A stretch of 64,000 nucleotides of DNA from Hermatobates lingyangjiaoensis. Lineage: Eukaryota > Arthropoda > Insecta > Hemiptera > Hermatobatidae. Positions 45,787 through 55,766 of the stretch are shown piece by piece. The stretch covers positions 922,001 through 986,000 of the forward strand of contig JAPFBL010000235.1 of assembly GCA_026182355.1 (NCBI GenBank), read 5' to 3'. The translations under genes were made by a program, and so were the position numbers. The notes below the pieces were generated by a model. The model was given only the letters and a program-made list of their open reading frames with translations. It was not told the origin of the DNA and searched no databases. Position 1 is the first letter of the stretch; the number at the start of each line of letters is the position of its first letter.

Positions 45787-46330
45787 CTATATGAATATGA
45801 TCGAATTATATATAATAATTGATGTTATCAGATTTATTTTTTGTAGTTGTAAAGCTAGATTCTGTAATTAAGACATTTACAATGTTACTATAATTGATAG
45901 TTGAAACAGTTCATTAATTTTTTAAATCAAAAAGGATAGTGCAATGTTATAATTGTAGTAATCATTGCGTTAAGGTTTAATTTTTCTGATACTAGCGTAT
46001 TTATTGCATCTATATTTTGCAAACTAATCTAGGCTTAAATGTACTACTGAATAATAGAACACAGTGTAATTACCATATCATTTCCTAGTGACATTCAGTC
46101 GTGCCAATTAAATGCGTAATTCCTCTGAATAATTGAACAACTTCTACTTAATGTTCACGGAGCGAGTGAAATCATTTATTGAAGAGAATGTAATTATAAC
46201 AAAGCACTGTTCTATTAGTCTGGCATGAACAGTAATTCTCAGTTAAACCTTGGACTGCCAGTTGCCAAAGAAATTTGTGGCTAATTGATTAAATTCATGC
46301 ATTTTGTTATTACCACAGAGGTTAGTATCA
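45787..46330. other. A+T-rich DNA, nothing recognised
   Basis: No gene or repeat was recognised. Confidence 0.5.
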
Positions 46331-46533
46331 TTAATATTAAAATCATAGTAATCCGTCTTACCTCGTACCCTGCTGCTGAAGTTCTTAGACCGGTTTTGGG
46401 CGTCACCCATCTTCAACAAGAACTGATCAAGAGTTGATCAGTTCTTGTTGAAGATGGATGACGCCCGAAACCGGTCTAAGAACTTCAGCAGCAGGGTACG
46501 AGGTAAGACGGATTACTATGATTTTAATATTAA
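46331..46533. mobile_element. Head-to-head PLE inverted duplication, ACCGGT family
   Basis: Arms of 100 bases (46331-46430 and 46434-46533) with a 3-base centre and only a few mismatches. The plus copy keeps GAA; in the minus copy (46387-46416) the G of GAA is A. CCTCGTACCCTGCTGCTGAA in the left arm is the sequence that also follows the relic at 36508. Confidence 0.9.
46448..46477 (+). ncRNA. PLE hammerhead motif with long stem I (ACCGGT family)
   Basis: TTGAAGA (first core base T instead of C), T, stem II GG…CC, GAA, palindromic ACCGGT, C. Stem I is strong: GTTCTTG before the core pairs with TAAGAAC after the cleavage position, seven pairs including one wobble. Confidence 0.72.
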
Positions 46534-47094
46534 TAATAGATTAAACCTAGAGTGTGACTTATTAAAATGTTGTATGCAAATACATCAAGTTAATAAGTGC
46601 AGTTTTACTGAGTGATTAATGATAATTAATGCATATATTATAATCATTTGACTAATTAGAAGCAATTTATATGGTGATTCTCATTATATATATAAATATT
46701 ATGCTATCCTTTGTTCACCTCTAATTATAAATATATGTAATTTAAAAAAGAAATAAACTCGAATGGAAACTGGATACTAGTCATCCTTTCTTATCAAGAA
46801 GGACTGTGCAACCTCTACGCCCAGTGACATGACGACAAAGGCTTCTTTGCCTAGAAGACTAATTAGAGTCTCAAGAAACGAAAACATTCACATGTGAATT
46901 TTAAAGTAGATCTAACCAACACCTCATTACTATAACAACAATATTGGAGATGTACTCAGGAGTTCACTGCATGGTGAAGCCCATGTTTTTTGCCAATACT
47001 CTTATTTTAAAAGAAGACTGTGCAACGTCAACAACCATTGAAAATTATAGAAATATGTATATTTATATTTATTATATATATATAATAAACATAT
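46534..47094. other. Unassigned DNA
   Basis: No gene or repeat was recognised. Confidence 0.45.
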
Positions 47095-47492
47095 ATATAT
47101 ATATATATATATAACAGTTCAAAATTGAAGACAGGTAGCACACAAAGTAAAGAAACACACTTACAAACTCAAATTTTCGGGGAATTCGTCTTCAGGAGAA
47201 AATAGAAAGGGAGACCAAGTACGTTATAGACGCAACGGCTAGTAACCCGGGTTACTAAGGTAGTAATCAGGTTACTGTAAGGTAGTAATCCGGTTACTGG
47301 GTAAGAACGGTTACTAGGAAGGTAGGTAAGGTAGTAACCGGGTTACCGGGTAAGAACGGGTTACTAGCCGTTGCGTCTACAACGTGCTTAGTCTCCCTTT
47401 CTCATTTCTCCTGAAGACGGATTGCCTGAAAATTTTAGTTTTTTAGTGTGGTTCTTTACTTTACGTGCTACCTATCTTCAATTCTGAACTGT
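47095..47492. mobile_element. PLE inverted duplication with a repeat array in its centre
   Basis: A TA tract at 47095-47114 leads into arms sharing AACAGTTCA.AATTGAAGA, ACGTGCTACCT and CGCAACGGCTAGTAACCCG. Hammerhead relics (47170-47195 minus, 47411-47436 plus) have altered stem II. The centre (47240-47365) is a small array of GGTAGTAA(C/T)CCGGTTAC-type units, unlike the simple spacers of other copies. Confidence 0.8.
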
Positions 47493-48331
47493 TATTGTCT
47501 CCAGTTTGGATCGTGTTTCAGTTTATTAAGTAAATTTATATATATATATATATATTAAATTGAATATCGAAGAAGATTTACATACAGAGTAAAGAAACCC
47601 ACTTACTAACTCAGATTTTTGCCGAATACGGAATTCCCTTTATTGAATAAGAATTTAACCAAAATATCCATCCTATAAGACTATTAACAACAATTAATCA
47701 TGGTGTAAATCAATGAAAACTGATATTAGTAAAACTTGTAACAAATTTTCGATTTCGCTCATTAAACAAAATATTAGAGGTAAATATTATTAACTGGTGG
47801 TTTGCAACAGGTTTAAAGCATTCATTTTGAATAATCTATGATCTACAGGTTCTCTAATTCTTAATTGCTTTGCTCTAATTTTCCCATATATTGTATAACA
47901 CATTAGAGTTTCTTGCTGCCTGGTTATTCATCTTGAGCCTTTTAACTATTATATTTAGGACTTCCATTATCAATTATTGTTTCTGTCTCTCTCTTTTGTT
48001 GTATCATTTCTGTGTTGTTTGTTGCACTTAGCTGGGGAGTTTAATCTTGTGGGTGTTTAGTTGTTTTAGGGCCACCTACTGGCAGATGATTGATAGTCCA
48101 GGGGATTTTCACAAGAGCGGTTTATTTCGATAACAGCATTTAGTTATGTTCATATGTTTTGTATTATTTTGAATATCATTATCCATAACACATTAAAAAA
48201 ATTAGATGTAGGACTAAGATATTTCAAGCAGCCACCTAGCATTTTTCAGAATAAAATTTTTACTGTTGTTAGACACTGATATATATATATATATACAATT
48301 AAAAGAAACGGTCCAGTGGACTTTTTTAAAA
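47493..48331. other. Unassigned DNA with two TA tracts
   Basis: (TA)n at 47536-47555, followed by a leader fragment of the AATT family (AAGAAACCCACTTACTAACT), and (TA)n at 48281-48294. The hammerhead that should follow the leader is missing. No gene is seen. Confidence 0.5.
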
Positions 48332-48892
48332 TAAAATAAATTCAAAACGAAGGAAACACACAGAAAGACACAGACATAACTCACATCGATATTTCGACCA
48401 TCGTCGTCATGAGGAGGTGCGAAGAGCGAAGAGTCCCGCAGGAAGACAGGGCGGTACTGAGCTCGGAGACCGCAGCCAGTACCCCACCACTTACCACCAA
48501 GCGGGAAGGGAGGGAAGGAAATGAAGAGCCAAATTAAGACGTAAAAGGAACGAGTAAAAATTATAACTATAAAAAATTATAAAAAAGTAGATAAATCAAA
48601 TTAAAATTAATAAAGAAATTTTAATTTGATTTATCTACTTTTTTATAATTTTTTATAGTTATAATTTTTACTCGTTCCTTTTACGTCTTAATTTGGCTCT
48701 TCATTTCCTTCCCTCCCTTCCCGCTTGGTGGTAAGTGGTGGGTTACTGGCTGCGGTCTCCGAGCTCAGTACCGCCCTGTCTTCCTGCGGGACTCTTCGCT
48801 CTTCGCACCTCCTCATGACGACGATGGTCGAAATATCGATGTGAGTTATGTCTGTGTCTTTCTGTGTGTTTCCTTCGTTTTGAATTTATTTT
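48332..48892. mobile_element. Long PLE inverted duplication, ~277-bp arms
   Basis: 48332-48608 and 48617-48892 are reverse complements with hardly a mismatch (one G/C-type difference noted near 48480/48744) and an 8-base centre. The middle of each arm is G+C-rich (TCCCGCAGGAAGACAGGGCG) in contrast to the flanks. ATAT-family hammerhead motifs face outward (48388-48413, 48812-48837). Both read CTCATGA, so essential G5 is C in both. TA tracts lie close on each side (48281-48294 and 48892-48904). Confidence 0.9.
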
Positions 48893-48904
48893 ATATATAT
48901 ATAT

Positions 48905-49227
48905 AAATTAACAATCAACAATGACCCTTGTTATAATATATGAATTAAACACCACAACAAACAAATATATTAATTACAACGCTGTAAGGTCTTTCGTTAC
49001 AACATCATCAGAGTGCTCAATGAACCAAACAAAAGATATAATAACAAGTTAACCTGGTTGATTGAAGTTTTCTGCAATCCTAAAGTCTTCAATAAACCAG
49101 GTTAACTTGTTATTATATTTTTTGCTTGGTTCATTTAACTCTCTAATGATGTAACAAAAGATCTTAGAGCATTGTAATTAATATATATTTGTTTATTGTG
49201 GTGTTTAATTCATATATATATTATATT
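48905..49227. mobile_element. PLE inverted duplication with AGATCT-like hammerhead relics
   Basis: Outer arms pair ATGAATTAAACACCACAA with TTGTGGTGTTTAATTCAT. The inner arms pair AACAAGTTAACCTGGTT. The minus motif (48986-49012) is CTGATGA, T, GTT/AAC, GAA, AGACCT, T. The plus motif (49143-49166) is decayed (CTAATGA, AAA, AGATCT). The outer arms also form the small copy at 10272-10355. Confidence 0.8.
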
Positions 49228-49375
49228 ATAAATATTGATAAAAGTATCGACCGTGGAGTAAAAACAAACCTAACGTTTATTGGGGACTCCGGTCAGTTCT
49301 TCAGGTTCAAATTAAACACCTATTGCTAACGTTTCGGTTTTTATTAAAAACCTTTTTAATAGGCAGAAGTATACA
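49228..49375 (-). mobile_element. PLE-like terminal segment with unusual ribozyme-like core
   Basis: Minus strand, in order: GGTTTTT/AAAAACC hairpin, GAA, ACGT, TAGC (49330-49370, 5' core lost); then CTGAAGA, ACTGACCGGAGTCC, and AATAAACGTTAGG; then the GTATCGACC segment against a short TA-rich run. The second core has AATAA or GATAA where GAA is expected. Related sequences lie at 53285-53440 and 55360-55460. Confidence 0.55.
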
Positions 49376-49889
49376 TTTTGAAACAGAAAAACTAAGTATT
49401 ACATAACAAGTTATTTTCTTGTAGTTAGTTATTTACATAACAAAGAAAAATATTCTCTGGATTTCAACAACATGTGACACTTGTTTATTCAAACTAGACA
49501 GTTTTCGTTGAAATCAGCAGATTTCCAGTTTGAACCGTTCTTTATTTCATATATATATATATATCAGGTCAGTCAGAGTACCTGATGACCAGGAGAGTAC
49601 TTGTCAGCTACTGTTGGTGTTTAGGAGTACTTCTTCTGTCTTTATATGGTAGGGAGTTTCGTATGCCTATGGTTATGTTTTTTGTCTTTTCGTTATTGGG
49701 TTATGTATATACGATACTGAAATAATTGAAAATGACTCCAAACTTATCTGATGCCTGTTTTCTTTCAAGCTTCTCAATTTTTTTAAAAGCGTGTCACAAA
49801 ACAGGTATGAACTAACTTAGGTGGCAGTTTTAATAATGTATGTGTTAAGAAAAGTGTGTAACAAAATTTAAGATATATATATATATAAA
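49376..49889. other. Unassigned DNA and a PLE-flank fragment
   Basis: 49560-49710 contains a tract shared in reverse with 10105-10160, next to (TA)n at 49547-49564. (TA)n also lies at 49872-49887. No gene is seen. Confidence 0.5.
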
Positions 49890-50033
49890 CTAGAATTTTC
49901 AAAAGAACACACAGTAACAAGATCGTTATTCCGGAAACTCGAGAAACTTATGAAAAAGCAAGTTTCGGCTAAATTTTGTCTAATTTTTAACAATGTGTGT
50001 ATACAGGAGGGACTGCTACCAAAATTTACAAAT
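49890..50033 (+). pseudogene. PLE ORF, N-terminal fragment (plus strand)
   Basis: The frame reads LFRKLEKLMKKQVSAKFCLI, then FNNVCIQEGLLPKFTN, ending where (TA)n begins at 50034. It is TA-bordered at both ends (49872-49887 and 50034-50053). It converges on the next fragment, which is on the other strand, and both stop at the equivalent codons. Confidence 0.75.
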
Positions 50034-50053
50034 ATATATATATATATATATAT
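50034..50053. repeat. (TA)n joining two convergent PLE fragments
   Basis: About ten TA units directly between the FTN codon of the plus fragment and the YTN codon of the minus fragment. Confidence 0.9.
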
Positions 50054-50209
50054 ATTGGTATAAATAGGCAGCAGATCCTCTTTTAAAAAGGTATCATTAA
50101 AATTAACCGCAGTCTCGCCATTCACGATCTTAAGACTGAGAGATTCGATCCTACGAACTAACCTCCTGCTAACAGGGTTCAACTGGAAAAGGAGTTGGCC
50201 AAGTGACAT
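50054..50209 (-). pseudogene. PLE ORF, N-terminal fragment with start codon
   Basis: Starts MSLGQLLFQLNPVSRRL, continues RRIESLSLKIVNGETA and FNDTFLKEDLLPIYTN, then enters the shared (TA)n. Similar to the next fragment (MELGRLIFELPVND…). No hammerhead is seen in the 80-130 bases upstream. Confidence 0.75.
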
Positions 50210-50382
50210 GTTAAATTAAAATCGATGTCTCATGCTTAGTCATTGCTATAAATAGATTAAAAGGATAGTACAGGTTAATATAAAGAGAAGGTCAAAGGTC
50301 AACAATGAACAAGAAACAAGCGGTTAGAATAAAAGAGTTGAAAGGTCAACGGTATAACTGGACTAATAGAGAATATATATAT

Positions 50383-50538
50383 ATTGGTGTATATTGGCAG
50401 CAAGTTTTCTTTTAAACAAGTGTTGTTAAAAAGCACAGCGGCTTCAGCATTAATAATCTTTTTTGAAAGATGTTCTATTTGCCTTATTATTTTCTTGTCA
50501 TTCACTGGTAGCTCAAAAATTAATCTGCCTAATTCCAT
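50383..50538 (-). pseudogene. PLE ORF, N-terminal fragment downstream of a hammerhead
   Basis: MELGRLIFELPVNDKKII, RQIEHLSKKIINAEAA, FNNTCLKENLLPIYTN, then (TA)n at 50374-50384. The Met lies about 97 bases downstream (minus strand) of the hammerhead at 50635-50663. This is the best evidence here that the hammerhead precedes the ORF in the PLE leader and that the Met is the real start. Confidence 0.8.
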
Positions 50539-50634
50539 AACAAGAATAGGAAAACAATCTTGAAGAAAACTAATGAAACAAACTATATTTTACACTACAC
50601 AAACACAAACTGGGTTAAAAAATTAAAGGGAAAC

Positions 50635-50663
50635 AAGCTTTCGGCCACATTGGTCATCATCAG
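50635..50663 (-). ncRNA. PLE hammerhead motif (AGCT family)
   Basis: Minus strand: CTGATGA, extra T, stem II GACC/GGCC with loop AATGT and one mismatch, GAA, palindromic AGCT, T. It lies 168 bases after an endonuclease stop and 97 bases before a PLE start codon. Confidence 0.8.
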
Positions 50664-50830
50664 GTAAACAGTAAACAATAAAACGAAACCTATAAAACAT
50701 AAACCAAAATTAACAACAAACTAAATTAGCACAGTTCAAATAGTGGCAGCGTTTAACTGTCAAAGCAGCGCTACATGCGCGCACCCACGCGTTAGACAGT
50801 TGAATTCCAGCACTTCTCTCCTTCGACAGG

Positions 50831-51337
50831 TCACAACATGGGAGAGTTCCGAACAAATTTTATTTTAGGTTCGAAGGTCCTAGAACTCGGGATGACGAAC
50901 ATGTCACTGATTTGAGAGTTCAGCGCGGGGCACAAATCATTGATTAATAAAGCCTCTAATATTTGTAGCCTGCCTCGATCACTGTTCTCAGCCAAAACTG
51001 AGGTTCCCTCTACTAGCATATTTCTAGTGAGGGCACCTCCGTGTACTTTCTTGACATGATCCTTAGGGGCTCCTGTGGAGAGATGAAGGGTTAGACGCCT
51101 CGACAGCTTCGTTGTTGTCATACCGATGTAGGTAGAAGGAAGGGCTACATGTACTAAGTTCCCTTGAGTACATGAAAACTTGTACACCAGGTGACTACGC
51201 TGAAGGTCGGGCGTTACTTCTCTATTGCCATTTTTAATGAGTAGATTGCTAGTTTTCTTGGTCTTATAGAAGATGGTGAGGCGAATTATGTCCTCAGTTT
51301 TGGTGGTTTTAATATGAACATTGATAATTTTTTTCAA
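50831..51337 (-). CDS. PLE C-terminal GIY-YIG endonuclease fragment
   Basis: 168 residues. KTSNLLIKNG then DLQRSHLVYKFSCTQGN form the conserved Cys-containing lead-in of PLE endonucleases. STYIGMTTTKLSRRLTLHL holds the YIG motif and the Arg helix, and GRLQILEALLI holds the catalytic Glu helix. The expected GIY strand is represented by VYKFSC. The C-terminus ends naturally (RNSPML, stop). The RT domain that should precede it is absent: at 51347 the sequence runs into (TA)n. The endonuclease part is intact, without stops, so the insertion is relatively young, but the element cannot move by itself. Confidence 0.82.
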   Translation of the reverse strand: MKKIINVHIKTTKTEDIIRLTIFYKTKKTSNLLIKNGNREVTPDLQRSHLVYKFSCTQGNLVHVALPSTYIGMTTTKLSRRLTLHLSTGAPKDHVKKVHGGALTRNMLVEGTSVLAENSDRGRLQILEALLINDLCPALNSQISDMFVIPSSRTFEPKIKFVRNSPML

Positions 51338-51344
51338 GAAAAAT

Positions 51345-51346
<2 letters not shown>

Positions 51347-51403
<57 letters not shown>
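51347..51403. repeat. (TA)n microsatellite
   Basis: Pure TA array at the truncation point of the endonuclease fragment. Confidence 0.95.
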
Positions 51404-51407
<4 letters not shown>

Positions 51408-53071
51408 GCATGTCTAATAACGATGAAGAAGGTGGTAAAATAATAAAAGGGAAGAGGAATAGATAGTAATGGATAGATAAATAGATAGATAGAGCAAGAT
51501 AGAGAGAAGGGAGAAAAAAGATTAAACTAAAGAAGATTGAACTATGTAAAACGTGCCCTGAAAACAATATTAAATGAGAAATACATTAAGGTCGTGGCGA
51601 ATTTTTGATTCTAACATGCTTTAAGAAAGCTTAAGCTTCTTCTGCTTACGAAATAATATATTTATGGTGTCTTAAATTGACTTGGTGGACTATACACATG
51701 GTTTCTCTAATTAAAGCAAGTAACATTAATGTTCAGAAACGCATTTTCTTAATTCTTTGTTCAATTATGATCAAGTTTTACTGACCACTTTCCTTTTCAT
51801 GTAGTTACAATTCAGTTTAGAAATGGGCATCAAAATTGTCGTAAAATAAAAAAAAAATAATAAAACATTGAGCTACTTCTAATTATAATATCTTATTTGT
51901 GAGATATTATAATTCTCACATTATAATATAATATAATATATTATAATTCCAGAAACATCTGTCAAATATCGGGAATTTTTGTAGGTTTATGTGTTTGGCT
52001 GTTTTGCAAAATGACTGCTGTTTATAACAGTAATTTGAACAATTAGACATATTCATTTTTGGTTTCATTTCTAATAGTAGCAAACTGCAGTTTCATTCCC
52101 TATTCCTCATTTTATGTAGTCTCCTAAACACCACAGATGACTTACTTGAGGAGATTGTCTGATGACCTCTACATTATTGATTACCATATGCGCAGTATGA
52201 TCACTATTCTTATATCCAAAAGCACTCCTGATAGGCTTACGAAGTTTTTTGAGATAATAAAGCCGTTTTGAGACTTTTTTGATGACTCGATGGTAGCCAA
52301 TAAGTGTTTCAAAGATGTTTATGTAAACTGGAAACTCAAAAACTACTTTAACATAGCTTTGCAAATGCTAATAGTGTAAAATTGGAATTTGCACCCATCG
52401 AACAATTCTGACAGTAATTTTGTCGTATCTCTATTGTTGGCAACCACTTTCCTTTACAGCTGAACCTACTAAACTCATCATCTACTAAACCCCTATTGAA
52501 TATCTGAATGTTATGTTAGAACCCCTAGATTAGCTTTCAAACAATATATGTAGAAAGTTAAAGTTAGTATTTTATCCCATTATAATCTTTATTCCATCTC
52601 AAATCCAAGATCACTTGTAAAGCAGTTAACGATCTTATCCATAAAGTGGTCATTCATTCAGCTATTGCTAATGGGTTTTTGGTGCAACTGAGAGCAGCAA
52701 TGTCGAACAATACCGGCTTTTAAACTCTCTAGGATGAAGTTTAAGAGTATTTTAAACACCATTTATATGAATATAAAATATGATTTGAGACAAAAATCTA
52801 TTGTTTATTTCAACACTTGACTTAAAAACGAAAGGATTACAGCTTAACTGTCATTTATTGTTTGATATGGCCCTCGATTTGTTCACGCAGGAGGTGAAAA
52901 AAGTCTGAGAAATTGTCTGTCGGAGTGTATAAAGTAAGACGTTATGCAGTCGTCCGAAGACCAGCATGATGTCGGGTCTTGACCAAACTTGAGTTTGGCA
53001 GAATTTATGACTGACTCCCAATGTAGAATGCTTATTGTTTTGGCATAATAAAGGGTCAGTCATCGGTCTTT
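51404..53071. other. Unassigned DNA
   Basis: An 85-residue minus frame (52107-52364, with YHRVIKKVSKRLYYLKKLRK) is not recognised. A short (TAATA)n-like stretch lies at 51920-51942. Nothing else is supported. Confidence 0.45.
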
Positions 53072-53290
53072 GTGTTTCTCATGGTACGGCCACTCAACTC
53101 TAACGTGTCATCGAAATCTTCTTCGCAAAACCTTCTTTGGGAGTTACCAGAGTCTCACTACAGAGTAATAAGGAAACAAGAGAGTTTCAGTAAGAAAGTA
53201 GTCATTACAGAATCTGCAGCTAATTTTAATAACATATGCTTAAAAGAAGTCCTGCTGTCATCGTTTACAATTGTCAACACAAATATATTG
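53072..53290 (+). pseudogene. PLE ORF, N-terminal fragment, diverged
   Basis: Contains LLWELPESHYRVIRKQESFS, KKVVITESAANFN and NICLKEVLLSSFTIVNTNI, matching the block that ends other fragments in …LLPIYTN. At 53275 it meets ATATTGAC and switches into the ribozyme-like element on the other strand. The first 15-20 residues are not comparable to other copies and may be out of frame. Confidence 0.65.
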
Positions 53291-53440
53291 ACAACAGTAT
53301 GGACCGTGAAGTAGAAAAAAAAAAAATAAAATTAAGGGCTCCTAACATTTTTATCAGGACTGGGACAGTTTTCAGATTCAGTTTAAAGTCTCATTGCTGA
53401 TATTTCGGTGTTTTTTTTTGTAAAAAATAAAGTTTCCATT
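53278..53440 (-). mobile_element. PLE-like terminal segment, second copy
   Basis: Minus strand: ACCGAAATATCAGC, then CTGAAAACTGTCCC, AGTCCTGATAAAAATGTTAGG and TTCACGGTCCATACTG. The order is the same as in the 49228-49375 copy. It is strongly diverged. Confidence 0.5.
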
Positions 53441-54889
53441 GTAATAGTTAGGTTAATCTGTTTGAAAATACTTCGGTAAGTTCTCTCAATTACTTTTTGT
53501 CAATATTCTTATTGAATTTTCTTCTTTGTAACTTATTACGATTTTTTTGTATTTTTTATTTATTAAAAGAAAATTAAAATTTTTTAAGTATAAATTAATT
53601 AAGTTAAATTAAATTAAATAAAAATTAAATTAATATAATAGAATTTGTAGGCTGATGTAAAATATTTTTAAAAACAGAAAAACTGACTGAATCTGATAAA
53701 AAATTTATTTTATATATATAATAAATAATATATAATATTTTATAATTTTATAATAATTTAATATATATAATAAATATATATATAATAATAATTCTGAAAT
53801 TAATGAATACAGTTCAATTCTAAGGAGCACCATTAACTTGAAATTTAGTGCTGATATTCCGTAAGGCAGGTAAATCACGATGGTCAGAGTACTTTTTTAA
53901 AAAAAAAAAAAAATTGTTATAATTATTAGTTTCTTCCTGCAAAGCTACAGGGCACATTTTTATATAAAAATACAACATCCTACAATTTGTTCATTAATTA
54001 TGAAGATGAGAAATCATTTTTTTTTGTCTACGTGACTGAAATAAACTTAAATTAAGAATAACATTCATTTAAAACTTCTTTAATATGATTGACATTCTTT
54101 TTTAATAACTGATGTTATAAATTTCTTTAAAAATATTCATGAAAATGGAAGTTGTAATTGAATAAAAGAAGAAAAGAGAAAAAATGGAAATTTCTTTCTC
54201 CTTTGCTTTTGATGAATGCGAGAAAAAAAAAATCTGTTTTCTATAGGAAATTGATTCACACAAATGAACTAATTTTTTTTTCTTAAAAGTTAAGTCATTT
54301 CTTTACTGACATCAAACTAAAAAATATGAATTTAAAAGAAGAATTTAAAAAAAAAATAACTTTGACTTCTTTTTCTAAATTAAAAATTCAGGGACTTTAG
54401 TAATTTAAAATTCAATTCAAGCAAGAAAAATATATATTAATACATATACAAGATGATGCAGCACTTTTAGACAATTATCGAAAAGCACTGTTTTTTCGTA
54501 AATATTGCCAAGGTGTACATAAGAACAGTTATGTTTGATGCAAGTGTAATTAAATTTTTTTGTAATTAATCTGTAACTTAATCTGTAATTACAATCCAAG
54601 CATCAATGTATACTCATGTAATTACGAAGAATGTAATTATTATGCTGTAAGAGTGTTTGAATCTATACTTCTTTTCATTGGAGCATTCACAAGAGCTTCG
54701 TTATGGTTACAGAATTCCAAGCACAACTTTTGAAAAATAACTTTTTTGTTATTTTTTTTTGTTCTTCACCACTCTTACACTATCTACTTCATCCCTCTAT
54801 TTATAACTTAATGCCTCCTTCTATCCAACTCACTCTTCATAAAACAAACCAAATTTTTTATATATATTCAGTTAAAGAATAAAGCGTTT
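53441..54889. other. Very A+T-rich DNA, nothing recognised
   Basis: TA/AAT-rich imperfect repeats lie at 53700-53790. No gene is seen. Confidence 0.5.
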
Positions 54890-55020
54890 AGAGAAAAACA
54901 CAGAAATCAGAATGAAGAATGGCTCCACATGATTCATTTCAATATTTCGACGTACATCGTCATCAGAATAGAATTATTTGGATATATGGCTAGATGGTGA
55001 CTGAGAAAGAACTAATCTAT
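54890..55020 (-). mobile_element. PLE terminal segment (ATAT family), single arm
   Basis: The minus-strand leader with TTCTGTGTTTTTCTC follows a hammerhead motif. It is homologous to the arms of 48332-48892. Only one arm is present. Confidence 0.65.
54941..54966 (-). ncRNA. Intact PLE hammerhead motif (ATAT family)
   Basis: Minus strand: CTGATGA, extra C, stem II GAT/GTC (one wobble) with loop GTAC, GAA, palindromic ATAT, T. Confidence 0.75.
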
Positions 55021-55081
55021 CAGAGCAATCAGAGAGCAATCGAATAATGATTTCATCTAATTGGTATATATATAAAATAAT

Positions 55082-55274
55082 TGATCAAATCATAATATGA
55101 AAATGGGAAAACAAGACTAAGATCTTTCAATCGTAAGAAATGGTTTTCGTTAGAGTCAAAACTGTTGGTTTTTACGCTTTTGTCTCAGTTGGGTTTTTGA
55201 CTCTGACGAAGATCGCTTGTTACGGTTGAAAGATCTTAGTCTTGTTTTCCCATTTTCATATTATGGTTTGATCA
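55082..55274. mobile_element. Head-to-head PLE inverted duplication, AGATCT family
   Basis: Arms of about 80 bases share TGATCAAA.CATAATATG and GGGAAAACAAGACTAAGATC. The minus hammerhead (55119-55153) has a damaged core. The plus one is intact. TA-rich sequence lies on the left at 55064-55078 and a TA tract follows at 55311. Confidence 0.87.
55203..55237 (+). ncRNA. Intact PLE hammerhead motif (AGATCT family)
   Basis: CTGACGA, extra A, stem II GATCG/CGGTT (two wobbles), GAA, palindromic AGATCT, T. Stem I: GACT before the core pairs with AGTC after the cleavage position. Confidence 0.82.
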
Positions 55275-55308
55275 TTGATTGTTATTTCAAGTGTTTATGT
55301 GAAAGCTT

Positions 55309-55310
<2 letters not shown>

Positions 55311-55340
<30 letters not shown>

Positions 55341-55491
55341 ATATACAAAACTATGGTTTATCGGGACCCGGTCAGTTCTTCAGTAAACTATAGAGTTTAT
55401 CTTCAGAGTCCAGATAGACTATAGTTTTGTTTCTATTCCACGGTCGATACTTTCATCAATATATATATATATATATATATTATATAAATAT
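55311..55491. mobile_element. PLE-like inverted segment between TA tracts
   Basis: TA tracts at 55311-55345 and 55458-55484 enclose ACTATGGTTTATCGGGACCC, GGTCAGTTCTTCAG and its partial mirror (CTATAGTTTTG), ending in ATTCCACGGTCGATAC. The minus strand reads CTGAAGA, ACTGACCGGGT, CCCGATAAAC: the same unusual core as at 49260 and 53350. Confidence 0.6.
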
Positions 55492-55496
55492 TTCAC

Positions 55497-55612
55497 ATAA
55501 ACACGTGAAATAACAATCAATGATCAAACCACAATAAGAAATGGGAAAACAAGACTAAGTTCTTTCAACCGTAACAAGCGGTCTTCGTCAGAGTTAAAAA
55601 CCCAACTGAAAC
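55497..55612 (-). mobile_element. PLE terminal arm (AGATCT family) after the endonuclease
   Basis: A single arm with family flank CACATAAACACGTGAAATAA and a hammerhead at 55557-55591 (core and stem II intact; stem III AGAACT instead of AGATCT). On the minus strand it lies about 175 bases downstream of the endonuclease stop at 55767, which assigns the AGATCT ribozyme family to a PLE. Confidence 0.78.
55557..55591 (-). ncRNA. PLE hammerhead with altered stem III
   Basis: CTGACGA, A, stem II GACCG/CGGTT, GAA, AGAACT, T. The loss of palindromy should weaken dimer pairing. Confidence 0.75.
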
Positions 55613-55766
55613 ACTAGATGCAGAAAACATCTGATGAGGGGTTGAGAAGAGTGGGAGGGATGAGTGGTATTTTAAAAAGGGTGAAAGAACAGGAAAGGAC
55701 TAATGTCCAGAAAGGGATGTTTGAGAAAATAAAGGAGTACAGTAAGAAAGAGTAAAAAACTATCCG

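Noticed and set aside
52107..52364. 85-residue minus frame with YHRVIKKVSKRLYYLKK
   Set aside because: Looks protein-like by eye but I cannot assign it to any family.
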